NCBI GenBank assembly: GCA_030015575.1
Contig: JASDDO010000006.1
Span: forward strand, 106,570,045 to 106,634,044
Direction of reading: 5' to 3'
Length of the DNA: 64,000 bases
Source: Agapanthus africanus
Lineage: Eukaryota > Streptophyta > Magnoliopsida > Asparagales > Amaryllidaceae
The notes below the pieces were generated by a model that saw only the letters and a program-made list of their open reading frames with translations, was not told the origin of the DNA and did no database searches. Both the position numbers and the translations under genes were made by a program. Each line of letters begins with the position of its first letter. Positions within the stretch are counted from its first letter, which is position 1. Positions 35,879 through 47,602 of the stretch are shown piece by piece.

Positions 35879-37954
35879 CTAACTAAACTTAAACTAGCTT
35901 GGTAGTGAAGTGTAAAGAAGTTCGGAAACGAAAAATCACAAAACCGGAGAAATTACAAAACCTGAGTTTCTGTTGAAATTTTTTTGGCTCAAAATGAAAA
36001 ACTTTATACTTGTAAATTCGTCTCAGGGTTTTCTAAGAACACCCATGAAAAACGATCCACTGTTGAGCTCAAAGCGCCGCCCTTCCGCCGCGCGAGGTAG
36101 GCTCGTGCCGCGCAACCGCCGCGCTTTGTCGTCTTCTCTGCATCGTTTTTCGTGCAGTGTGTGTAGGTGCTGGTTTTGGGATTTTTAAAATATATTATAT
36201 GTACTCAGATTTTCCAGAAAAGAAATTTCCTTTTGGGGTCCTATAATTCCGTATTTTTTCCGAACTTCACTGCACTTTGACTATGATGGTTATATCTGTG
36301 ATGTTTGCATGTATTGAACGTCGGCTAATCGCTATAAGACGATTAGTCGGGGTTATACATGATCTGTAATGTGCTGGAATGTGTATATGAATGTGTTGGA
36401 CTGTCGCGGGTGAATAGCCGGGGTGGATGTGAGATGAGCTTTTGTTTTTCTTTCATTCATTGTAAATGTAAATTGATGTAATAATATTATTTGTTTGGCC
36501 GCACAACCGGGTCGGGGTTGTAGCCGTCATTGTATAATTCTTTTTACTGTTTTTGCTCCTAGGATAGACCCATGGAGGGGTGCACAAACTACCGGGTATG
36601 CCGAAGTGTCGAGTGGCCTACTCATGGAGATGAGGGAGGTTGCTACGCTTCGGGTACTTGGCGGGTAGTTTGCCGCACCCGTAGGGGTCTTGGGTGGGGT
36701 ATTGCTATTCACCGCGACCATGTTATCCGCTTTTCGTTTCAGGCTCGAAAGGATTGCGGATTGCTAGTATATCCAATGCATTCATCTGTGATCTGTAATG
36801 TCTACTATTGCTATATCTATAACTATTTAGGCGTTGCTTATGTTTTACAGACGCGCTAGCCCAGCCCCCGCTCTGTCGTTAGTTAAGTAACCTAACGGGT
36901 AATGACGGGGCCCAGTGGCGAATGCGAATGGCATAAGCGTACGTCATATTTTGGTTGTTTTCTGCAATGGTAGGAATTAAATGATGGGACGCATTAAAAG
37001 AACTAATGCAAGAATATCACGCATTAAAAGAACTAATGCAAGATAATAAACCAAGTTAAAGTCGTTGGAACATTTTCGAAAAACCACTCGGTTCTTTTCA
37101 AAACCAACTTTTAAATGCGGAGTTTGAGCCACTCCTTTTAAAAGCTATCTCGTTCCATCGACCAAATCAAGTTCACTACGTTCACGGTTTGCCAAAACCA
37201 TTCGTAGCCCTCCGTCGTTTCGTATGAATATTCAATAGTATTCAAGCTGTGTTTGTTGACCTTCATCAAGGCATAGTGATTGGTAGCTGTTGAGTATTCA
37301 TATGTAGCATAGATAGATGCGTTGGTTTGGGACACTCACATTACCTTGTTGACCTTCGTCAAGGGTATATGCGGGTGGATTCAAATTAACCTGGATAATG
37401 ACGGGCAGAACTTGACATGTGACTTATGATTTGTTGACCTTCGTCAAGGTCATAAGAGCATGGGGCAAAAATCCACATCGGGAGTTTCATAAGAACTGAA
37501 ACTTGCTAGATTTGCATACCATTTGGAGTGTGGTGATTCTGGTAGGATTCCTTCAGTTTCATCACGCGATGATATTTGGATCCCGATCCTACTGTGAGTA
37601 TATGCTACTCCCCGGGAAATTTCTCACTTAACGATCAATGCTATAAACCTAGTAGGTGCCTAGAAAGGTGTTAGCGGGGCTACGCCCCCAGGGAAAAGAG
37701 GTTCTTTAATTAAGGAACTTCGCGAAAGCGTTGGAAAACCTCCCTCGAAGTACCAACACCGGCCTGGCTGAACGGTTAAGCAAGTATTGTACGGTGGGAT
37801 TGATCCTGGCTAATTCTTCCTTTATGGTTTGAGGAGGGATTCGAGAAACAGTGGGAGCCATCCTGTTTAGACAAACTAAAAACCACTCTAAACTTGCAAG
37901 AGCATCATGCTGAGTGTTTCTTCTTCTCTCTCCTAATTGCAGCGACCAATCAAC
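35879..37954 (+). other. B1 untranslated leader
   Basis: A noncoding leader of about 2.1 kb. It contains three inverted-repeat motifs at 37256-37269, 37349-37362 and 37434-37447. A pyrimidine tract ending CCTAATTGCAG follows at about 37920-37942, twelve bases before the ATG. Small ORFs in it are not shared as protein with B2 or the A group. Confidence 0.8.
37256..37447 (+). promoter_or_regulatory. Three spaced inverted repeats in B1 leader (possible RNA hairpins)
   Basis: Three copies have the form TTGAC-N4-GTCAA, starting at 37256, 37349 and 37434, so 93 and 85 bp apart. The first copy has ATCAA and keeps only four pairs. The second and third would each fold into a 5-bp stem with a CTTC loop. 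The equivalent A3 motifs have nearly the same spacing. They could be RNA signals for packaging or dimer formation, or paired W-boxes at DNA level; this is inference. Confidence 0.5.
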
Positions 37955-40900
37955 ATGACTGGACTTAAGTTACTCCTAGATAAAAACAAGCTGACAGGGC
38001 CAAACTACAAAGATTGGCTCAGGAATGTCAAGATAGCAATCACTTATGACAAGCTGGGGTATCTTCTTACCACCAAAGCTCCCCCTGTCCCTGGTCCAAC
38101 TTCCAGTGTCGCGGATAAGGAAATCCGCAAGACTTGGGAGATTGATAGCGCGAAGGCCAAGTGCCTCCTGCTTGCCTCGATGGACAACGAACATCAGAGG
38201 AGGCATGAGAATATGGACATGGAGTCCATATTGCTTCATACAAAAGAACTGTATGGAGAGCAATCACGTATCGCAAGATACGAAGCGTCGAAAAAGTTGT
38301 TTTCGACAAGAATGGCCGTCGGATCATCAGTAGCCGAGCACGTGCTAAAGATGATCGGCTACATTGAGGAGCTCGCTGACCTAGGGATCACATTGGAGAG
38401 TGAGCTATATACAGATATAGTTCTCCAGTCCCTTCCTTCCACTTACGCCCAGTTTATAATGAACTTCAACCTACAAGAAAAGGAGGTTGAACTTTCAGAG
38501 CTCCTCAACCTGCTGAGGAGCGCAGAGGGCACCCTACAGAAAGGTAGGGAAACATCCACTTTGTTTGTAGGAGGATCATCTTCTTCTAGGTCCAAGGCGA
38601 AAGCCAAGGGAAAGAAGAAGAAAGCCCCCGCCAAACCAAGGGGCGGTGTTAGTAAAGTGGATACGAAGGGAAAAGGAAAAGCAACAAAGATAGCTGGGAA
38701 GCTTGTGGATAAGGAAGAGTGCTTCTATTGTCATAAGAAAGGACACTGGAAGAATGATTGCAGGGCCTGGAAGGCCAGAACACAGGAATTGAAGCAGGTT
38801 GCAGCTTCAGCTTCAGGTGTGTATGTTATTGAAAACTGTCTTTCAATAAACTCTACTTCCTGGGTATTGGATACCGGATCAGGATCTCATATCTGTAATT
38901 CTTTGCAGGCATTGAGAAACCGTAGGGTTTTGAAAGCAGGTGACATGACCCTCAGAGTTGCGAACGGAGCTAGCATGGATGCTAAAGCCGTGGGGGACTA
39001 TCACCTGGGAATGTCAGATGGACATGTTTTGGTTTTGCGTAATTGCTTTTTTGTACCCAACGCAACTTGTAATATCATTTCTGTATCTTTAGTTTCTAAA
39101 GAAGGTTATGAATTTGCGTTCGTAAGTAATGTTGTAAACATTCACCTTAATCAAGTTTTGATTGGGTCAGGTACTTTGAGTAATGGTATATACGTGTTAA
39201 ACCAACCACAGATTTTTAATGTCCAGAATACACACAAAAGAAAGTCTCCAGAAATAAACCAGACTTTCTTATGGCATTGTAGATTGGGTCACATCAATGA
39301 GAGAAGGTTGACGAAGTTACATACAGAAGGGTATTTGAATGCGTTCGAATATCAGTCGTATGCCACTTGTCAATCCTGTCTCAAAGGAAAGATGACAAAG
39401 ACTCCGTTTACTGGACATGGAGAAAGAGCGAGCGAGCTCTTGGGACTCGTACACAGTGACGTGTGCGGTCCAATGTCTACACATGCCCGAAGCGGACATT
39501 CTTACTTCATTACTTTTACGGATGACTTCTCAAGGTACGGTTATGTCTTCTTAATGAAACATAAGTCCGAGGCCTTTGAAAAATTCCAGGAGTATAAGAA
39601 TGAAGTAGAGAAACAGACCGGCAAAAGTATTAAGGTTCTAAGATCGGATCGAGGTGGAGAATACTTAAGTGCCGAATTCCTGAATTACTTAAAAGAGAAT
39701 GGTATTCTCTCTCAGCTTACTCCTCCATACACTCCGCAACATAACGGTGTATCGGAGAGACGGAACCGAACCCTATTGGATATGGTTCGGTCCATGATGA
39801 GTAACGCTGAGTTACCGCGATCATTCTGGGGTTATGCAATAGAAGCAGCTGCGTATCTCTTGAACAAGGCTCCCACCAAGACTGTGCCTACCACCCCATA
39901 TGAGATGTGGACTGGGAAGAAACCCTGTCTTAAGTATCTTAAGGTATGGGGATGTCCAGCTTTTGTAAAAAAGCAGCATGCGGACAAGCTTGAGGCACGT
40001 TCAGTACAGTGTAAGTTTGTGGGATACCCAAGGAACTCCAGGGGGTATCTTTTCTATTCCGCTGAGGAACAAAAGGTTTTTGTTTCTCAGCATGCCCGCT
40101 TCTTGGAAACTGAGTTTTTGGAAACCCAGATAAGTGGGAGCACAATAGAACTGGAAGAAGTTCCAGAACCACAGACTGTTACTGAAAGCTTAGTGGAACC
40201 AGAGGGTTCAACAGAACAGGACATTCCTACGCCGCTCCGCAGGAGTAGTAGGCAGTCTCATCCGCCCGAGAGATACTGCGGTTTTCTCATAGACGGGGAT
40301 AGAGAGGATTGCATCATAGATTATGATGAGCCTACTAGCTTCCAGCAGGCCGTTCAGAGCGTTGACTCAGTGAAATGGCTGGATGCAATGCGGACTGAAA
40401 TGGAGTCCATGTACACCAACAAGGTATGGACGTTGGACATTGCTCCAGACGGGGTAAAACCCGTAGGATGCAAGTGGATCTTCAAAAGGAAGATTGGTGT
40501 AGATGGACAGGTTGAGACCTATAAAGCTAGGCTGGTAGCAAAGGGTTTCCGTCAAAGACCTGGCTTGGACTATGACGAAACCTTTTCTCCAGTAGCCATG
40601 CTGAAATCCATTCGGATCCTTCTTGCCATTGCTGCTTTTCACGATTATGAGATCTGGCAAATGGACGTAAAGACAGCTTTTCTAAATGGAAATTTAGAGG
40701 AGTGTGTCTATATGGACCAGCCAGAGGGCTTCATTCAGAGTGGGAGCAGCGGAAAGGTGTGCAAGTTACTTAAGTCCATCTATGGACTAAAGCAGGCATC
40801 GCGGAGTTGGAACATCTGCTTTGATGAGACGGTCAAAGAATTTGGCTTTATCAAAAATCCAGATGAACCATGCATCTATAGTAGATTTGTAGCGAGAACT

Positions 40901-41905
40901 GTTGTATTCCTCGTTTTATACGTGGATGACATTCTCTTAATAGGAAATGACATTCCTATGCTACAATCTGTCAAAGGGTTCTTGTCACACAAGTTCTCCA
41001 TGAAAGACCTGGGTGATGCCTCATACATCCTGGGGATCCGGATCCATCGTGATAGATCCAAGAGGATATTAGGACTTTCTCAGTCCAGGTACATCGACAC
41101 CATAGTGAAGAGATTCAGTATGGAAGATTCCAAGCGCGGTAACCTACCGGCTTGTCACGGGATCACCCTCTCTAAAGAGATGTCTCCCAAGACTGATTTG
41201 GAGAGGGATCGCATGTCTATTATACCCTACGCTTCTACGGTAGGCTCTATAATGTATGCGATGTTGTGTACCAGACCGGATGTAGCTTATGCACTGAGTG
41301 TGGTAAGCCGGTATCAGTCTAACCCTGGGGAGAAACACTGGATAGCAGTAAAGAACATTCTCAAGTACCTGAGAAGGACTAAGGAGATGTTCTTGGTGTA
41401 TGGCGGAAAAGACCTCCAGATCGAGGCTTTTGCTGACTCCAGCTTCCAGAGTGACAAGGATGATTCCAAGTCCATGTCGGGTTTTGTCTTTACCCTCAAT
41501 GGAGGGGCGGTGTGTTGGAAGAGTTCCAAACAGGAAACCGTTGCAGACTCGACGATGGAAGCGGAATACATCGCTGCATCTGATGCCGCAAAAGAAGCTG
41601 TCTGGATGAGCAAGTTCTTGAAAGAACTTCAGGTGGTTCCGTCCATTGTTGATCCAATACCTCTGTATTGCGACAACAACGGGGCTATAGCTTTAGCGAA
41701 GGAACCCAGGTCCCATCAGAGATCCAGGCACATCTTGAGGCGGTATCACCTGATCAGGGAGATCGTGGATCGCAAGGAGATCGAGGTTCGGAGAGTTGCT
41801 TCAGAAGACAACACTGCAGATCCATTCACCAAGGCCCTTCCCCAGACTCAGTTCGAGCGGCTGATCGAGATGATAGGTCTTCGATACGCCAGTACATGGC
41901 CTTAG
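37955..41905 (+). CDS. B1 Gag-Pol polyprotein, intact (1316 aa)
   Basis: A single Copia polyprotein expected to be cut by its own protease and to drive cytoplasmic particle assembly, reverse transcription and nuclear integration. Start: the first ATG after the conserved pyrimidine tract, at MTGLKLLLDKN, also used in B2. Domains: Gag with TGPNYKDWLRN near residue 19; CCHC knuckle at residues 256-269 (C-x2-C-x4-H-x4-C); protease DTG at 306-308; pre-integrase zinc region about 430-490 (HCRLGH, C-x2-C); integrase core D502, D565, E601 (D-x35-E); reverse transcriptase YVDD with Asp at 991-992; RNase H to the end (DSTMEAEYIA, CDNNGA). No stop or frameshift is seen. The stop codon is 14 bp before the 3' LTR. 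All key residues visible to me are present. Confidence 0.97.
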   Translation: MTGLKLLLDKNKLTGPNYKDWLRNVKIAITYDKLGYLLTTKAPPVPGPTSSVADKEIRKTWEIDSAKAKCLLLASMDNEHQRRHENMDMESILLHTKELYGEQSRIARYEASKKLFSTRMAVGSSVAEHVLKMIGYIEELADLGITLESELYTDIVLQSLPSTYAQFIMNFNLQEKEVELSELLNLLRSAEGTLQKGRETSTLFVGGSSSSRSKAKAKGKKKKAPAKPRGGVSKVDTKGKGKATKIAGKLVDKEECFYCHKKGHWKNDCRAWKARTQELKQVAASASGVYVIENCLSINSTSWVLDTGSGSHICNSLQALRNRRVLKAGDMTLRVANGASMDAKAVGDYHLGMSDGHVLVLRNCFFVPNATCNIISVSLVSKEGYEFAFVSNVVNIHLNQVLIGSGTLSNGIYVLNQPQIFNVQNTHKRKSPEINQTFLWHCRLGHINERRLTKLHTEGYLNAFEYQSYATCQSCLKGKMTKTPFTGHGERASELLGLVHSDVCGPMSTHARSGHSYFITFTDDFSRYGYVFLMKHKSEAFEKFQEYKNEVEKQTGKSIKVLRSDRGGEYLSAEFLNYLKENGILSQLTPPYTPQHNGVSERRNRTLLDMVRSMMSNAELPRSFWGYAIEAAAYLLNKAPTKTVPTTPYEMWTGKKPCLKYLKVWGCPAFVKKQHADKLEARSVQCKFVGYPRNSRGYLFYSAEEQKVFVSQHARFLETEFLETQISGSTIELEEVPEPQTVTESLVEPEGSTEQDIPTPLRRSSRQSHPPERYCGFLIDGDREDCIIDYDEPTSFQQAVQSVDSVKWLDAMRTEMESMYTNKVWTLDIAPDGVKPVGCKWIFKRKIGVDGQVETYKARLVAKGFRQRPGLDYDETFSPVAMLKSIRILLAIAAFHDYEIWQMDVKTAFLNGNLEECVYMDQPEGFIQSGSSGKVCKLLKSIYGLKQASRSWNICFDETVKEFGFIKNPDEPCIYSRFVARTVVFLVLYVDDILLIGNDIPMLQSVKGFLSHKFSMKDLGDASYILGIRIHRDRSKRILGLSQSRYIDTIVKRFSMEDSKRGNLPACHGITLSKEMSPKTDLERDRMSIIPYASTVGSIMYAMLCTRPDVAYALSVVSRYQSNPGEKHWIAVKNILKYLRRTKEMFLVYGGKDLQIEAFADSSFQSDKDDSKSMSGFVFTLNGGAVCWKSSKQETVADSTMEAEYIAASDAAKEAVWMSKFLKELQVVPSIVDPIPLYCDNNGAIALAKEPRSHQRSRHILRRYHLIREIVDRKEIEVRRVASEDNTADPFTKALPQTQFERLIEMIGLRYASTWP

Positions 41906-41919
41906 TGCAAGTGGGAGAT
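41906..41919 (+). other. B1 polypurine tract region
   Basis: TGCAAGTGGGAGAT lies between the stop codon and the 3' LTR. The GTGGGAGAT core is shared by A1, A2, A3 and B2 and is the probable plus-strand primer. Confidence 0.8.
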
Positions 41920-43953
41920 TGTTAGTGTATATGCCCTAGAGGCCATTACTGTATCATACTAGTTTGCATATTACTTAATGGATGCTTGGGATATTCACCT
42001 TGTATATACAATCTTGCTCAAAATAGTAGTATGCTACTTGGTTTGTCTCTACTTCAATGTGTACTTGTGTTTATTTTACTATATCACTTATACGCATTAG
42101 TGGAGCCCTTAGGATCTTTGCTTGATTACCAGCGTTGTGATGGCAGTCACACTAGTGGGGGCTGGGTAATCTATAAGCACATCCTTATACAGGTCCCTAG
42201 TCGCAGGACTATCGAGACAGGGCATCGATACTCCGGAGTAGACTAGCGTATGCGCTTCTCATCCCAGTGTGGGAGATGGTCTGTCCCACAGCCATCAGTA
42301 CGTCGTACTGGAGATAGTATACGGGTGCTCGTTGGGTTACGAGTACACTGGACAGGACTCGTCGGGAACTGACAGGTTGGTATTATACCTATCGTCAGTC
42401 ATCAGTTCCCAGGTGACATGAGTACAGCTTAGTCCGCTGACTTGACACTGCCACTTCGCCTCGAGTGTGTTCCTACTGCACTTTGATCACTACCCTACCA
42501 CGGCTCAAAGGAGTCGTGCAAACAGGTGGTGGTTGGGTGCAGTCCCGAAGCACTTGGAGGCAGTGACGGTTAGACAGGATTCGTCTCTCCCGGTATTGGG
42601 GGTTGACATCGCGCTGTGTCTAGGAGAGCCATTACACGAGTAGTCCCTGGCCAGGGCAAACGAGATATACTGGTAGGTTTCCAGTGTTATCTCAGGGTGT
42701 TTTGGGCTTCGCTCCGGCACGACTTGTACCGCTATTTGGGGACTGACGTTTACCGCCCCCTAGGCCCGCCATGCGATGTATCAGACGAACAGACCGGACT
42801 GTACGGAGACTGTCACATTCAGACTCAGTAGGAGTACCGATGGGGTTTCACCTCGTCAGCCTTCTTGTCGACATCTACCTGGGGACCGTTACGCACAGCT
42901 AGTGCCGCTTGCGGTCTGTGGTTAAACCCACTGCCAGCGTAGTGTCGAGTCTTTAGAGTCCCACACAGAGGGTATTCGCCTATGGGCAAAACAGAGTAGA
43001 GGTCGCATGGTTTTGCGACAGGGTTCATTCTCATCCGCGCACTTGTGCACGTTTGGAGTCCGGACAGATATTACCAGCGGGCTCTGGTTTGAGCCGGATA
43101 CTGGTATAGTATTTGGGGTTGCTTTTATCTCTCAGTATTCATGTTCCTCGGAACAAGGATGCAGGTGCGTATGCACAGTTGACAGTCGTCTTTTTCCAAA
43201 CCCTAATGGATTTGTATTATATCATTTAATAATATATAATAAAATGAAATTGTGTCATGGTTAGTTTTTGTTGACTTGTTGACCATGGTTGACTTGTTGA
43301 CCATGGTTGAACATTTGACCACCATCATTACAAATGCAAGATACTTTTTCATTCTTGCTTTTTCATTTAATGTTTGTAATGATATTAGTCATTCCTAAAC
43401 TTTCCATCAAACCTTTTTCATTTTGATTATTATTGTTATTTGATAATTCATTTTCTTTTTGCATTATGGTTGCAAGAAAGAAAATGAGAGCTCATTCTAT
43501 CATATTCACTCTCTCTCTTCACTTCATCTTCTTCTTCCTCTAGCCAAGAGAAACCTTCTCATGTGTTGAGAATCCTTCTCTTGAAAAACAAAAGCAACCC
43601 TTAGACACTCTCTACTCACTCTAGGATCAAGGGTTTAGCAAGCCGGCGATTCTAGTTCACTCCAAGTTCGAGAAAGAGCCCAAAGGTCGAGCCTTCGAGG
43701 TGGATCCATCTTCGACGGAAGAAGGCGACAAAGGAGAACCATCAACCTCTACAAAGTTTGAAGACGAAGGAGTTCAAGTTTAGGTATAATCATCTTTATC
43801 CGAGTAGCTAAATCTCTTTAGCTAGTTTGCTAGTTTTAGTTTAGACAACGATCCCGACCTTGCTTAGTCCATGTTGCCTCTTGCGATAAAAATTTGTTTT
43901 TTATACCGTTTCCGCCTCCTCGTAAGAACCGGGGGTCGCAATATGGACTTACA
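41920..43953 (+). repeat. B1 3' LTR (2034 bp)
   Basis: Same length as the 5' LTR, offset by 8088 bp throughout with no insertion or deletion. It contains CCCTGGCCAGGG (42645-42656) and the W-box cluster (43271-43320). Confidence 0.96.
43271..43320 (+). promoter_or_regulatory. W-box cluster in B1 3' LTR
   Basis: Exact counterpart of 35183-35232, with two tandem 18-bp units and five TTGAC[CT] motifs. In a 3' LTR it could drive transcription outward into A3. Confidence 0.5.
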
Positions 43954-43958
43954 GATAA

Positions 43959-45968
43959 AGCCCTTAGGATCTGTACTCGACTACTGGGACTATGATGAGA
44001 TCATACTAGTGGGGCCACGGTAGTCGATGAGTACATCCTATAACTGTTCCTAGTCGAGGGTATATCGAGACAGGGCATCGGTACACCAGTGTAGACTAGC
44101 GTATACGCATCTTGACCCATATGATGGGCGATGGATGATCCCATATCCATCGGTGTTTGACATCAGAGATGGTGTACGGGTGCTCAGTGGAGACTGGGTA
44201 CACTGGACGGACTCGCCAAGAACTCCCAGATGGTGATATACCACACGTCAGATGGCAGTTCTCCGGTGACACAGGTACAGGGTAGTCTGTAGACCCGAGA
44301 TCGTCATGGAGTCTTGTGTGATTCCCACTGTGCTTTGATTTCTACCTTACCACGTCCAAGAGGGCGTGCAAAACGGTGGCTTTTGGGTACAGTCCCGAAT
44401 CACATGGAGGCAATGAGCGATAGGAGGGAATTCGTCTCTCCCGGTATAAGGAGTTCATGTTGTGCTGTGTTCGATTGGCTATAACTGGAAGTCCCTGGCT
44501 AGGGCTGATATAGAGATTTACTGGTAAGTGTTACTAGTAGTTTCTCGACCCGTTATGAGCCATACATCGACATGACTTATCGGTTACTGGGGTCTGACGT
44601 ATACCACCCCTAGACTTGATATGCGACATATCAGACGAACAGACCGGACTGTACGGGAGTGTTACTGATCGGATTCACAGGAGAACGCATAGGCTAGCTT
44701 GTTGATCTTCTGATCGCTCAATACCTGGGTGGCTGTTACGTTTAGCTGACCGCTTGCAGCTTGTGGGTGTTTGATATGATCATCACCTGCTACCGGCGTA
44801 TTGACGATTCTTTAGAGTCCTACACAGAGGTTTCTTGGCTCAGGAGAAACGGAGTAGAGGCACATATGTGATATGTGCAGGACCGAGAATAATGCGATAT
44901 GGGTTACCGTATTATATTCTCGCGATATTTAGATATGAACCGGGACATCGGATCAAGTGTTGATTCGATGAATCGGTACATGATATATTAGTCGGTAATA
45001 TTCGATATAGCCGGATCATCGATTCAAGTGTTGATTCGATGATTTAATATATAATAATATATATATGATATATTGTATTACATTATCTAATATTGGCTCT
45101 CTTTATTATTTCATTTTCTCAGTGGATGATACATTGATATATATGCGATATATGTTAATGTATTATTTTCTTTTGTTGCAAATATATAATATATATGTGA
45201 TATATATTATTGTGACATGATATGATTAATTGTTAAACATGTTTAAGGATGATTAATTGAGGTTAGGGTTTGATTAGGGTTAGTTGCTTCATGCACCTTC
45301 TAGAAGCTATTTCTTTTGTCATGGTTAAGATAGTTTTGTGATGACACATTATTAACCCAACCAAACCCTAACTCTAGTTTATTCTCTACACATTCTCATC
45401 CAATCATCCTTGACCATGGTTAATAATCAATCATATAGGTTTTATTCTATTCATCACAAAAGAAAAAGAATTCATTATCTTTTCATTATCATCTTCTTCC
45501 TTCTTCAAGAAAGCTTGCTAGTTTTTCTTTAAGTGATGAAATAAAATGAGAAAATGATTTAAAAAGAAAGCTAAATTACTACTCTCTCATCCTCATCTCA
45601 TCTAGCCCATGGGATTAGTGTGTTCTTCTCTTTTAAGTGAGAAAGCTTGAGCCGTAGCAACTTCAAGGTAGATCATCGGAGATTTGGAATACTTCGAGCT
45701 AGCATGGATCGTTCGAGTCGTGGAGCCTCTCATGAGTCCGGGAGATCGTGGATCGCGGCAAAGGGACTTCTACTCGGAGCTTGTGAAGTGAAGGAGCGGA
45801 CTACAAAGGTTGTAATCCCTCACACTTAGATAAAAGTTATCATATTGCATGTTAAACCCTAATAATCTAGCAAAGATCCCGGCTTTGGGTTGTTCGGCAC
45901 GTCTAAAATTTAATCCGGGCATGTTTGATGCCTTATGAACCTTCACAAGAGTGCCTAGGAACCCTACA
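43959..45968 (+). repeat. A3 5' LTR, remainder
   Basis: It continues the LTR broken at 33831, after the second GATAA (43954-43958), and ends CCTACA before the PBS. Joined to the first part it is about 2189 bp, close to the 3' LTR length. Its palindrome reads CCCTGGCTAGGG (one change). Confidence 0.93.
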
Positions 45969-45969
45969 G

Positions 45970-45981
45970 TGGTATCAGAGC
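45970..45981 (+). other. A3 primer-binding site
   Basis: TGGTATCAGAGC lies one base after the 5' LTR. Confidence 0.96.
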
Positions 45982-47602
45982 CTAGCTAGAGCATTAGACG
46001 ATGTGTTTACGAAGTTAAAACTCCGATCGAAACCGAAACGACGCAAAAAGACCCCTCTCTGGAAATTTTTTAAATTTTGGTATTTTTCTGAATTAAAAAT
46101 ATGTAAAAAAATCAGCAGGGAATTCTAAGAATTACCATAAAACCCGAGCCCCTAATTCGACTGAACGGCGGCGGAACCGCGGTGCAAGCATGCCTTGCGC
46201 GGCGGTTCCGCGGCGGAACAGTAGATTTGCGACACGTGGATTTTATGGTAATGTCAGTAGGTACTTGTTGATGTTTCTGGATATTTTTAACAGTGATTCC
46301 AGTATTGTTTAAATCTGGGATTTATTTGGTAATAGTAGATTCGATCGAAATTTTTTAAGTTCGTATTTCTTTCCGGATATTTAGAAACTGTTAAATTATT
46401 TGAACGGATATCATTAACTTACTATTTCCCGGTACGGCAAACTTTCAAGCGTTGAATTTTTATCGGGTTTAAATCTTTCAGAAAATTGTACAAGTTAAGC
46501 GGTGGACCCTCTAGAAGACAACAAACCTTAACTCGATTATGTGACCGTCTTGAACTGCCTTTTGAACCTTCGGGTTTGGGGCAGTACGGCGTGCCACATG
46601 TGAGGCGTTGGCTTGACCCTTCTACGGCTGGATCACCGGTACTGTGTCATATTCTGGGATTATTTGAACTCCGCTCAAGAGTTGAGCACTTTGGGAAATT
46701 TTGGGTATTTGATCATCTGTTCGGAAAGTTTAATACTGTCATTTATCTGGAATGTGATACAATATGTGGAATTCATAGAGTTAGGCATGAAATGCGGAGT
46801 ATGTGATATTTCGGATTTACGATGTCTAAAGTGATTGTGGATTCCAAATATTGTAGTTTTACACTTTCTTTTCTGTGACCGTAAGTGTAATATGTGATAT
46901 CGCCGGTTTCGTTGCTATATGTCAACGACAATTGGGATGCGCATATTTACTTACGTTGATGATATGAGATATTATGTGTTGCTGTGATATGTTATATTGG
47001 ATCGTCGCGATCAGAATAGCCGGGGGTTTTATGTGAGATGAGGGTTTTTATTTTCATTCATGTAAAATTCTTTTGTAATGTAATATTCTTTTATTTGGGG
47101 CACTTCCAGGTTGCGGTTGATGTCACCAGTGTATATTATTTACTTTTCCGCATTAGGTAGACCCAAGGAGGGGAGCACAAGTAACCGGGTTCTAGGGTCC
47201 AGTGGGAGGCCATCTCGAGGAGTCGAGACCGGGTCTCCTAACCCTAGAATTGGCAGTGTTACTTGCCGCTCTCGTAGGGGTCTTGGGATGTGGGTTTGGC
47301 TATTCGTCGCGACCGTGGAATCCGTGTTTTATACAGGCTCGTATTGAAAACACGGACGTCCTAGTATATCCAATATTTCATATATGTTCTTCTGCTGCAA
47401 TGTTCTGTGATGAGATCATATTACTGCCTGAGACGAATGCTTATACTATATATATATGTTGATATATAAATATTACTGCTTTCGTTTCTTCTGTGATGCT
47501 TAGGAAGCATAAGCTGATGGGATTTTTATTAATGAGATTAATAAAAGAAAAGAAACCTAAAGATGTTGTAGAATCAAAACTTTATAAAATAGGTAGCTAC
47601 AG

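Larger units (their letters stand above)
33832..43953 (+). mobile_element. Intact Copia element B1
   Basis: The youngest and only apparently intact element (10,122 bp). It has a 5' LTR at 33832-35865, PBS at 35867-35878, a leader of about 2.1 kb, one gag-pol ORF at 37955-41905, a purine-rich tract and a 3' LTR at 41920-43953. The target duplication GATAA is exact (33827-33831, 43954-43958). Both LTRs are 2034 bp, and I count about ten differences, all transitions. The Pol sequence suggests the Angela/TAR part of plant Copia, but that placement needs a reverse-transcriptase tree. Confidence 0.96.
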
